Positions 6,708-13,978 of a stretch of 13,978 nucleotides of DNA are shown piece by piece. The stretch's first letter is position 1; each line of letters begins with the position of its first letter. Under the pieces are notes generated by a model. That model saw nothing but the letters and a program-made list of their open reading frames with translations. It had not been told where the DNA came from and made no database searches. Source of the DNA: JBCCIM01 sp045106435 (GTDB lineage Bacteria > Bacteroidota > Rhodothermia > Rhodothermales > JAHQVL01); the NCBI GenBank assembly GCA_045106435.1, contig JBGCEN010000103.1, positions 1-13,978 on the forward strand, given 5' to 3'. The position numbers and the translations under genes were made by a program.

Positions 6708-9700
6708 CTAGAAGCCGAGCTGTATGCCTAACGTAAATGCTTTTTCTAGTGGATACTCCTGACCACCTCTATTCCTGAGCTCAGGATCAAAGATTTCCAA
6801 TGGAGAGAATGTTAACAGATTACGACCAGTCAAATAGATCAACACCTGATCCATTCCGCCGATTCTGTTCGTTAATCTCTCAGGTAGCGTATACCCAATA
6901 CGTGCAGTTTTCAAGCGCAGGTATTTGGCATCTTCAAGGAAAAAGTCATTCAATTGTGAGGCCCAATAGGGATCCTGACGATTCCATGCGCGAGGCATCT
7001 CGCCATCTGGATTCTCAGGTGTCCAGCGATCTTCTGTGTGTGCCTGGAAGTAGTTTCCGAACTCACCAACAGCGCCAGAGATTACGCGCTGCTTGACGCC
7101 AGATGCTCCCTGCCACAACATGCTCACATCGAAGTTACCGATGGAAGCACCAAGGTTGAAGGCACCAATTACATTCGGTGTACCATTCTCGTCAATACGC
7201 ACACGGTCATCACCATTAATTACACCATCTTCGTTGAAGTCAACAAATTTGATGTCGCCTGGACGAGCACCGCCCCATGCTGGAGCAGCGTCTACTTCGG
7301 CCTGGTCGTTATAGACGCCGTCTGTGAGATAATACAGGTTTGTATTCCATGGACTGCCTGTATTCTGCTGATGAGGAAGTACGCCTTCTGGCTCGTCAAA
7401 GAACTCAACTTCATCATTTGCAAAGGAAATATTTGCAGCGCCACGGATTCTGACGTTTGATGAGATTTGTTCTGAGAACGAAAGCTCTGCCTCAAAACCT
7501 TTGCTTCTAACCTGCGCGATGTTTTCACGTGGTAGTGAGAAGCCGGCTGTTTGAGGTACAGCTACATTACGGAACCAGAGGATATCATCCCGGAAATGGT
7601 TAAAGTAGGTAAGTTCAAACGAAACGCGTTCGTCGAAAATACCGCCTTGTAAACCTACGTCAAACTGCGTAGCCACTTCCCAGGTAATGTCTTCGTTTGG
7701 TACGCGCGTTGGTGAAATACGGGGTCCAAGACCATCACCAAAAGCAAACCCGGCACCATTAAATCCAAAAGTAGAAAGGAACTGGTATGGTTCGATACTA
7801 TCATTACCGGTTTGTCCATATGCAGCACGAAGCTTGAGTCGGTCGAAGAAACCGCCTGTTGCATCGTTAAACCAATCTTCCTGCGCAAGACGCCAACCAG
7901 CTGAGATAGAGGGGAAGAAGCCAAAACGGTCATCTTCAGGGAAGATGTACGAACCGTCATAACGAGCAACCAATTCTACCAGATATTTCTGCTGGAAGTT
8001 ATAGTTCAAACGACCGAAGAAATTCAGACGGGCTGCATGATCGCTATTACCAGAAAGATTCTGCTGTCCTGTACCACCTGCAAACAACTCAGTGATTTGA
8101 TCACTCAGGAAGAAGCGGCGGAAAAGGAACAAGCTGTTGTTCTCGTTACGCTGGAATTCCGTACCAAGCAGCAAGCTTGCAGTATGATCACTACCAAGCT
8201 GGGGCTCATACAATGAAGTTGCACGCAAGAGGATATCTTCTTCTGCAAAATCAGCCTGTGTAAGGCGTGGCTCAGGTACACCTTCTGTGGTAGCAATCAG
8301 GTCATCTTCGCCTGAACAGCCGGCAGCACAGTTATACAGTGTCCATGGCTGTTGCCAGCGTTTGTAGTCTTCGAACGTACGGTCATAAGCAACAGTACCT
8401 TCAACACTCCATCCTTGCACAGCGGCAATGTCAAGTCCTAATGACAAGCTACTCTGGAAGTAATAGGTTTTTCTGTTGTCAAACCCTGTTTCGTTAGCAA
8501 CAACAGGGTTTACACCATTTTCCTGTGCAGGGCCTGGCAATCCGTTTGGCCAGAATGCTGGCTCATTGGGCTTACCACGCTGGAGTAATTCCCATGCACC
8601 GCGGTCTTGTGCGCCACCACGTGTCCATGCAGGATTGTTTCTGTCCTCCAAACGGCCATGTAAGTTGAAAGCTACGTTGAAGTTGTCTGTAACGTCACCA
8701 CTGATGTTACTTCTGAATCCAAGCTGCTCGTAAGCACTTGCGCTATTTACAAGGATTCCATCTTCGGTCAAGCCTTCGAGGGAAACGCGGTAACGTACGG
8801 TTTCGCTACCACCAGTAACCGCCGCGTTGGCAGAAATTTCTCTAGAGAAATCATTCAGTGCTACGTCGTACCAGTCGGTATTAAAAACATCCCATCTACC
8901 GGAAATGTCGCCTGTGGTAGCAGCGATCTGCTCCTGAGAAAAACGCTCCGGGTTGCCACGAGAAACGTCGATTTCGTTCAGCATCGACATGTATGTTTCT
9001 GAATTGGCCATTTCAGGCACAACAGCCGGCGTTGCATAACTACGCTCTACGTTTACACTAACGCGTGCTTTACCTGGCTTGCCTTGCTTTGTACGAACAA
9101 GAATAACACCGTTGGCCGCGCGAGATCCGTAGATCGCTGCTGATGCATCCTTCAGTACGGAAACGCTTTCAATGTCAGACGGATTTAACCGGGCCAAACC
9201 GCCCTGACGTCCTGGAACACCATCGATTACGATAAGCGGGGCATTGTCACCCAATGTGGAAGTACCACGAATCAACAAGGTTGAATTATCGCGGCCAGGA
9301 GAACCGTTGCCTGTAACACCGATCAGACCAGCAACTGTACCTTGCAATGATTGCGTAAGGTTTGTCGTTGGAATCTGCTCAAGGGCTTCACCAGAAATCT
9401 GACTTACAGACCCCGTGGTGGTTGCTACGGTCTGGGTGCCGTAAGGCACGCTCACAATAACTTCGCCCAGCGAGGTCACGCTGCGCTCTAGTGGAATCGT
9501 GATATTTGTGCGACCGTCAATGGGTACTTCCTGAAGGATATACCCTACAAATGATAAAAGCAGTGTGTCACCTGGTGAAGGAGCATCGATGATAAACTCG
9601 CCATTGAAGCGTGTTGCGGTGCCAATCGTCGTCCCTTTTACGATAAGGTTAACGCCTGGCAGAGAAGTCCCGTCATCGGCATCAATAACTTCACCAGTAA

Positions 9701-9854
9701 CAACATGCTGTGCTGTAGCAGTAGATGTCCATAAGCCTAGCACAACAATCAACGAAGCCATGAAGGCAGCAGCCTTCCTGAATCCGCGCCATGTACTACG
9801 CACAGACATCTCTGGTGTTAATGGAACTGAAAGCATACTGGTAATTTTTTGCAT
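6708..9854 (-). CDS. SusC/RagA-family TonB-linked outer-membrane transporter
   Basis: 1,048 residues from the ATG at 9854; a TTG at 9887 (11 codons longer) and an ATG at 9809 are alternatives. With 9854 the signal sequence is long (about 49 residues, ending TSTATAQ). Next come a CarboxypepD_reg-like domain (about 50-125, 'VTGEVIDADDGTSLPGVNL'), a TonB-box-like GEVIVSVPYGTQ (about 130-141), and the plug with the SusC signature 'LNPSDIESVSVLKDASAAIYG' (about 223-243). A 22-strand-type barrel fills the rest and ends 'PLEKAFTLGIQLGF'. The protein imports oligosaccharides or peptides using TonB energy, with SusD as lid. It is first in the unit with susD, behind a long structured leader. The mature protein has only two cysteines, as CAAGC (about 509-513). 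Family certain; substrate unknown. Confidence 0.97.
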   Translation of the reverse strand: MQKITSMLSVPLTPEMSVRSTWRGFRKAAAFMASLIVVLGLWTSTATAQHVVTGEVIDADDGTSLPGVNLIVKGTTIGTATRFNGEFIIDAPSPGDTLLLSFVGYILQEVPIDGRTNITIPLERSVTSLGEVIVSVPYGTQTVATTTGSVSQISGEALEQIPTTNLTQSLQGTVAGLIGVTGNGSPGRDNSTLLIRGTSTLGDNAPLIVIDGVPGRQGGLARLNPSDIESVSVLKDASAAIYGSRAANGVILVRTKQGKPGKARVSVNVERSYATPAVVPEMANSETYMSMLNEIDVSRGNPERFSQEQIAATTGDISGRWDVFNTDWYDVALNDFSREISANAAVTGGSETVRYRVSLEGLTEDGILVNSASAYEQLGFRSNISGDVTDNFNVAFNLHGRLEDRNNPAWTRGGAQDRGAWELLQRGKPNEPAFWPNGLPGPAQENGVNPVVANETGFDNRKTYYFQSSLSLGLDIAAVQGWSVEGTVAYDRTFEDYKRWQQPWTLYNCAAGCSGEDDLIATTEGVPEPRLTQADFAEEDILLRATSLYEPQLGSDHTASLLLGTEFQRNENNSLFLFRRFFLSDQITELFAGGTGQQNLSGNSDHAARLNFFGRLNYNFQQKYLVELVARYDGSYIFPEDDRFGFFPSISAGWRLAQEDWFNDATGGFFDRLKLRAAYGQTGNDSIEPYQFLSTFGFNGAGFAFGDGLGPRISPTRVPNEDITWEVATQFDVGLQGGIFDERVSFELTYFNHFRDDILWFRNVAVPQTAGFSLPRENIAQVRSKGFEAELSFSEQISSNVRIRGAANISFANDEVEFFDEPEGVLPHQQNTGSPWNTNLYYLTDGVYNDQAEVDAAPAWGGARPGDIKFVDFNEDGVINGDDRVRIDENGTPNVIGAFNLGASIGNFDVSMLWQGASGVKQRVISGAVGEFGNYFQAHTEDRWTPENPDGEMPRAWNRQDPYWASQLNDFFLEDAKYLRLKTARIGYTLPERLTNRIGGMDQVLIYLTGRNLLTFSPLEIFDPELRNRGGQEYPLEKAFTLGIQLGF

Positions 9855-10250
9855 GATAAGTAAGCGTTTTAGCTTGTGGTACAACAATTAGGGTTTGAGC
9901 ACGTGGTGCAGGAAAAGGATGAAGCTGTTAAGCCCGGAGGCAATTTCCCTGGAATTCAAACTCCTAGTGAGATGTGAAAGGCGATTATTCGCACAAGCTT
10001 ACCCATCGCCAGACTTCATGTCTGGGTGTGCAGGGCACTTACCGCAAGTACCTTTTTAAACTGAGGGGTCTTTGGTGGACTTATTGATGGCTGGTAGCAT
10101 AAGGAGATTAATTGATGGACTCCATTATCGCCTGACAGACATCACTCATCAAAGTGGGCTTGTGCTCTCCGTCTGTAAACGGATGGCAAACGAGCACTTG
10201 TACTAAGAATACCCGGAGCCAATTCGACTTTGCACGAATCAAGTTCCTAA
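9855..10250 (-). promoter_or_regulatory. Long structured 5' leader of susC
   Basis: About 395 bases between the predicted promoter and the susC ATG, with no supported gene. Read on the minus strand it holds, in order: a nested hairpin at 10197-10162 (outer GTGCTC/GAGCAC, inner TCCGT/ACGGA); a 7-bp stem with a GCGGT loop at 10052-10034 (GGTACTT/AAGTGCC, one G-U); a CCAGAC/GTCTGG stem at 10025-10009; and GGCGAT/ATCGCC at 10010-9980. The last two share two bases and so compete. Length plus competing stems suggest a cis-regulatory RNA, but I see no core of a riboswitch class I know. No clear U-rich terminator follows the stems, so any control would more likely act on translation or processing. 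Confidence 0.45.
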
Positions 10251-10256
10251 GGGTTA

Positions 10257-10285
10257 ATAATATAAGTTAACGATAACATTATCAA
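10257..10285 (-). promoter_or_regulatory. Candidate promoter of susC-susD with overlapping palindrome
   Basis: On the minus strand: TTGATA (10285-10280), a 17-base spacer, then TATTAT (10262-10257), close to the sigma-70 pattern with ideal spacing. A near-palindrome GATAACATTATC (10272-10283) overlaps the -35 element and could be an operator. Caution: in Bacteroidetes the main sigma factor prefers TTG/TAnnTTTG, which I do not find here, so the call depends on this lineage using the -35/-10 pattern. Confidence 0.45.
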
Positions 10286-10501
10286 TACATTAAGAACAGG
10301 ACGGGACAAATAGCTGATTGAGCTGGAACCGATTTTTCACGCAATCTAGCCCTCTTTTGCTTCTCTACTCTTCCGTTGGTTTACAGGATTTGAACAAATG
10401 CAATTCTGTTTGCCACTGCAAATGTGCGTTCAGGGTCATTATCTGCTAATCAGGATTTATTTCCATTCCATGCGCGCCACGCACTCCCCTTCTTTCTCAT
10501 C
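10286..10501. other. Intergenic stretch with no supported feature
   Basis: This is the part of the gap between the double-propeller lipoprotein gene and the susC promoter. I find no gene, no stem followed by a U-tract behind the stop at 10502, and no long repeat. Read-through from the upstream gene into susC therefore cannot be excluded. Confidence 0.5.
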
Positions 10502-13500
10502 TCATTCAGCCGGCATTCGATATACACTTAGGGCATTTTTGTTTACCCCAAACAGAAGTTGATTATTCACATTCAAAACACTCCGAACGGCACCTTTTAG
10601 CTGAAGTCCCGATGCTTTTTGGGGTATATATTCAAAGGATGCACTTTCATTCCCCTTTAATAACACCCCATAGTTGGCGTCGTATTTCCCAAATCGGATG
10701 GTCGCATCATTGGTATTGCCTGCCAGTACAAGGTCTTTGATGCCATCCTTGTTATAATCCAGTGCTGTGATAGTAAACACAGGAGAGAATTGAGATTGAA
10801 TGGGTAGTTCTTTGTATTCAAACGGCCCGTCATTCGAGCCAATAAACAAGGAGGTGGCAAGGTGGGTTGCTTCTAACTTTGTGGCAAGAAAGAGCCGGCC
10901 ATCTGCAAAGATGTCCTCGATACTGGCATCGGCGTACGCCCTGTAATTACGAAACTGCGCGGCAACCCGCGGCATTTGCCCCCGAAGCTCATCCAAAGAG
11001 GCATACGGATAGCTTTTCCCTTCCATATAGAAATCTAAAAGCGGGTCCATCGAGCCATCATTATTAAGATCTGCATAGTAGAGCGTTGCCGGCTCCGTTT
11101 CACTGGCTTTTAGCTGCGAGTTTAAACCCAGATTGCCAGCGACAAGGTCTGCGATCCCATCTCCGTTCAAATCTTCAACCAGCAAACTTTCCCACAAGCC
11201 GCTGTACGCTTTATCGAAGTAGCGGTCTGTTTCGTTTGTGAGCACGCCATCCGCAAACGCGTACACGCTGATTGGCATCCACAAGCCGGCGATGACTAAT
11301 TCCGCCGAGCCGTCGCCATTCAGGTCATGCCACACGGCGTCGCTAATCAGCCCTGGCTCCTGAAGCGCCGGCGCGATAGCTGCTGTTTCATCCGTAAAAG
11401 CACCACTGCCATCGTTTATGAGCACGTAACTCCGCGGCGCTTGCGGGTAATTCCCCGGGACAGTCTTTCCACCAACGAATAGATCTGGCCACCCATCTCC
11501 ATTGATATCATGGACCGCAACCACACCCGCGCCGGATCGCATCTCAGGCAGTAGGCCGACTACCTGAGCAAAATTCCCGCGCCCATCATTCAGATAGAGA
11601 CGATCCTGTAATGCGGCGTCATCAGAAGCAATATTCCCATAGCCCCCACTGCCCACATACAGATCCAAATGGCCATCTGCGTTTGCATCAAAAAAGACGG
11701 CATCGATGTCTTCACTCTGTGCATCAGATCTCAATGCTGCTGATGCCTTTTGCACAAAACGACCGTTTTGCTGCTGCAGAAAAAGCTGACCAGGCTGACC
11801 GGCCCCTCCCCCGGCAAACACATCTTCCAGGCCATCACCATTTATATCTCCTTTAGCCAACGCCGGCCCGCCAAAAGACATGGGATGATCCAGCAAAGGT
11901 TGCCGCCGAAAATCATCTATGTCGCCGGCCATTTGATGTTCAAACCTGAGCGCACCGCGCACCTCTTCAAAAACTGGCCGATTGGATTGTACTGTAATCG
12001 ATTGTGCTGCGCCCCTCCGCCCCGTTGCATCTACCTGGTTAATTTTGATGCGCTGATTAATAGTCGAAGGCGTAAGAATTTGCGCTCGCCCATCTGGCCA
12101 GATAACCTGTAGAGAATCTACTTCAGTAGCATCTCCAAGCCCAAAATGCACTGTTGATGTAACATTGGATAGATACCCACGAATAGGCATCTGCTCCACA
12201 TACTGCGTTATGCCGCCGGCAAAGAGCGTCACTTTAGCCCCAAGGCCAAAGGTATTTGCACCTTCGCCAACAAGGTCTATCTGCAAATAATTGCTGCCCG
12301 AAATGTCCCTTGATTGGTTTTCAAAGATATAAGCCGGCGCGTTGACATTATTTGTTATAAGATCCAGATCGCCATCGTTATCCAGATCTGCGTAAGCAGC
12401 CCCTGTGCTTATGAGAGATTGCCCCAATCCCCATTCAGTAGAGACATCTTGAAATTGCAGATCTCCGCCATTTTTGAAAGCATAGTTTTTTAAATCAGCC
12501 GACGGCATCTGGTCCATCAAGAAAGCGACATCAGCCGGCTCGAGGCCCTGAGGCCGGCTTGCAACGTACTCGCTTTTGAAATCCAGAAAATCACGATCTA
12601 TCGTATCGTGCAATATCCCGTTGGATATAAAGAGGTCTTTAACGCCATCATTATCCAGATCAGCAATAAGTGGCGCCCAACTCCAATCGGTATTTGAAAT
12701 GCCGGCCAACTGACCAATTTCACTAAACGTCCCATCCCCGTTGTTCAGCTGCAAGGTGTTGCGCAGATACTGATGATGAAAACCAGCGCGCACAAACATG
12801 TCAAACATATCCCGGTCTTCGGGGATGAACATGGTTTTCTGTCGATGATGACTCTCGGACAACATGTCTAGCACTACAATATCCGACCACCCATCGTTGT
12901 TGAGATCTGCGACATCAATGCCCATCGACGCATTAGATATATGCCCCATCTGATCCGCGAGTTGATCAGTGAACGTACCATTCCCGTTGTTTATGTAGAG
13001 GTAATCGGGCGGAGAGTAATCATTGCCGACATACATATCCATCCATCCATCTTTGTTGATGTCTGTAATGCCGGCGCCAAGTCCATATGTGAGCGAAGAA
13101 CTGATAATCCCGGCAGTGCGGGTAATGTCCTTAAATTTCCCCCCGTCGTTTCGGTAAAAACGAAAACCACTCATCGGGTCATCTTTTGCCAGTTCAGCCC
13201 GCGTGCCGTCTTCATCCAGCCGAAGGGTTCTCTTTACATTATGTGTGAGTAAAAACAAATCAAGGTCATCATCGCGGTCATAATCGAAAAAGTATCCCTG
13301 GTTGCTTGAATGGGGTTGCGCCAATCCAAAGGCAGCCGTCTGCTCTTCAAAACGCGGGATACCCTGTTCATCATTTCCGATGTTGATGTAAAGGGCATCT
13401 ATACGTCGATCAACGGGCAAATCGCCGGAATAACATGCGTAGATATCCAGCCGGCCATCACCGTTCACATCAGCAATTGTGACGCCTGTTTTCCAGGTAT

Positions 13501-13876
13501 TCTTCCGTCCGCCTACATCGGCAACCGTCGTGATGTCCTGAAATCTCATCCCGCCCTTATTCAGGTAGAGTTTGTTATACGTCATGTTGCCACTGAAATA
13601 GAGATCATCCAGACCATCTCCATTCATATCTCCGACCGCAACACCGCCCCCGTTGGAGAAGTATTCGTACAGCAATTCATTGCGGTGAGGGCTTGGGTGC
13701 TCAAGCAGCGTGTTTGAAAAATCGATGCCCGTTTGCTGAGGTGAAAGGGCAGTAAACAATTGTTGCTGCGGAGCCGGCGTTACCGGCGTGGTTTTTTCTT
13801 TTTCCCCTGAAACACACCCCGCCCACATCAACCAAATACAGACCCACAGAAAAGGTCTCGGTGTTTTGAACATCAT
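10502..13876 (-). CDS. Double FG-GAP/VCBS propeller lipoprotein with ASPIC/UnbV domain (CRTAC1-like)
   Basis: 1,124 residues; the first two codons are both ATG. The signal ends MWAGC, so lipidation at Cys21 is likely, and in Bacteroidota such proteins are often surface-exposed. Ca-binding DxNxDG-type loops start near residues 83, 136, 198, 272, 324, 406 and 497, and again near 677, 730, 790, 851, 902, 936 and 1040: seven plus seven. Between them, about 530-613, lies an ASPIC/UnbV domain ('LQIDLVGEGANTFGLGAKVT', 'PIRGYLSNVTSTVHFGLG', 'VDSLQVIWPDGR'). This suggests two seven-bladed beta-propellers joined through ASPIC/UnbV. Relatives commonly sit beside SusCD pairs and are thought to bind ligands or partner proteins; no enzymatic residues are evident. 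It lies about 650 bp upstream of susC in the same direction, so it may be co-regulated but has its own gap. Confidence 0.9.
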   Translation of the reverse strand: MMFKTPRPFLWVCIWLMWAGCVSGEKEKTTPVTPAPQQQLFTALSPQQTGIDFSNTLLEHPSPHRNELLYEYFSNGGGVAVGDMNGDGLDDLYFSGNMTYNKLYLNKGGMRFQDITTVADVGGRKNTWKTGVTIADVNGDGRLDIYACYSGDLPVDRRIDALYINIGNDEQGIPRFEEQTAAFGLAQPHSSNQGYFFDYDRDDDLDLFLLTHNVKRTLRLDEDGTRAELAKDDPMSGFRFYRNDGGKFKDITRTAGIISSSLTYGLGAGITDINKDGWMDMYVGNDYSPPDYLYINNGNGTFTDQLADQMGHISNASMGIDVADLNNDGWSDIVVLDMLSESHHRQKTMFIPEDRDMFDMFVRAGFHHQYLRNTLQLNNGDGTFSEIGQLAGISNTDWSWAPLIADLDNDGVKDLFISNGILHDTIDRDFLDFKSEYVASRPQGLEPADVAFLMDQMPSADLKNYAFKNGGDLQFQDVSTEWGLGQSLISTGAAYADLDNDGDLDLITNNVNAPAYIFENQSRDISGSNYLQIDLVGEGANTFGLGAKVTLFAGGITQYVEQMPIRGYLSNVTSTVHFGLGDATEVDSLQVIWPDGRAQILTPSTINQRIKINQVDATGRRGAAQSITVQSNRPVFEEVRGALRFEHQMAGDIDDFRRQPLLDHPMSFGGPALAKGDINGDGLEDVFAGGGAGQPGQLFLQQQNGRFVQKASAALRSDAQSEDIDAVFFDANADGHLDLYVGSGGYGNIASDDAALQDRLYLNDGRGNFAQVVGLLPEMRSGAGVVAVHDINGDGWPDLFVGGKTVPGNYPQAPRSYVLINDGSGAFTDETAAIAPALQEPGLISDAVWHDLNGDGSAELVIAGLWMPISVYAFADGVLTNETDRYFDKAYSGLWESLLVEDLNGDGIADLVAGNLGLNSQLKASETEPATLYYADLNNDGSMDPLLDFYMEGKSYPYASLDELRGQMPRVAAQFRNYRAYADASIEDIFADGRLFLATKLEATHLATSLFIGSNDGPFEYKELPIQSQFSPVFTITALDYNKDGIKDLVLAGNTNDATIRFGKYDANYGVLLKGNESASFEYIPQKASGLQLKGAVRSVLNVNNQLLFGVNKNALSVYRMPAE

Positions 13877-13978
13877 ATCGAAGGCAGGCTGTTGATCTGA
13901 GTGGAGAATTTCAGCCCCTAGTTTAGCATTCTTTCAGTTTCAATGCTGAGATTTCTTTTCGAAGTCCACTATTCCGCC
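13877..13978. other. Upstream region of the double-propeller gene, cut by window edge
   Basis: 102 bases of non-coding sequence reach the window edge. They contain a short inverted repeat, AGCATT (13925-13930) and AATGCT (13942-13947), about 50 bases before the ATG, which could be a small operator. I see no convincing promoter. Confidence 0.3.

Noticed and set aside
7038..7460. Plus-strand open frame of 140 codons opposite susC
   Set aside because: It lies wholly inside the well-supported susC barrel region and shows no recognisable motif.
9888..10250. Known riboswitch (TPP, cobalamin, SAM) in the susC leader
   Set aside because: None of the conserved core words of these classes that I know is present; only generic stems are seen.
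13310..13717. Plus-strand open frame of 135 codons opposite the double-propeller gene
   Set aside because: It is antisense to the repeated Asp/Asn/Gly-rich coding region, which leaves stop-free frames on the other strand; it has no domain or plausible start region.
10502..13876. Tandem DNA repeats suggested by many similar GATxxxAATGGxGAT words
   Set aside because: These encode the Ca-binding loops of FG-GAP motifs; spacing is irregular and flanking DNA differs, so they are protein-level repeats, not a DNA array or CRISPR.

Overview
The window looks like a piece of a mid-GC Bacteroidota/Rhodothermota-type chromosome. The evidence is a SusC/SusD outer-membrane pair, a protein ending in a type IX secretion (T9SS) type A sorting domain, and a large FG-GAP/ASPIC-UnbV lipoprotein of the kind that accompanies SusCD in these phyla. 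I see no tRNA, rRNA, CRISPR, prophage or transposase gene. The species cannot be named from the sequence.

Layout. Positions 1-3110 (+ strand): the 3' part of an M14 zinc carboxypeptidase gene, then a right-handed beta-helix protein with a T9SS C-terminal domain. The two overlap by 4 bp (ATGA). Positions 3111-4860: a patchy stretch with two minus-strand genes, a RuvC-like nuclease (3363-3827) and a small lipoprotein (3978-4400). It also holds two copies of a ~165-bp hairpin repeat; copy B is bracketed by a perfect 12-bp direct repeat. Positions 4714-10285 (- strand): a SusC-SusD transcription unit with a recognisable promoter (10257-10285), an unusually long and structured leader (~400 nt), susC, susD and an intrinsic terminator. 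Positions 10502-13876 (- strand): a 1,124-residue surface lipoprotein with two sets of seven Ca-binding FG-GAP/VCBS motifs flanking an ASPIC/UnbV domain. It lies just upstream of susC in the same orientation.

How the genes may work together: the minus-strand block reads as an outer-membrane uptake locus. SusC is the TonB-dependent channel, SusD the lipoprotein lid, and the double-propeller lipoprotein a probable surface partner. No polysaccharide-degrading enzyme is in view, so the substrate (glycan or peptide) is unknown. The plus-strand pair links a peptidase with a secreted beta-helix protein by translational coupling.

The most unusual signals are at DNA level: (1) the palindrome GCCGGC occurs 35 times in 14 kb, about ten times chance, in all codon phases, with a clear drop inside susCD; (2) the two hairpin repeats, one with a target-site-duplication-like flank; (3) the long susC leader, with hairpins that partly exclude one another.
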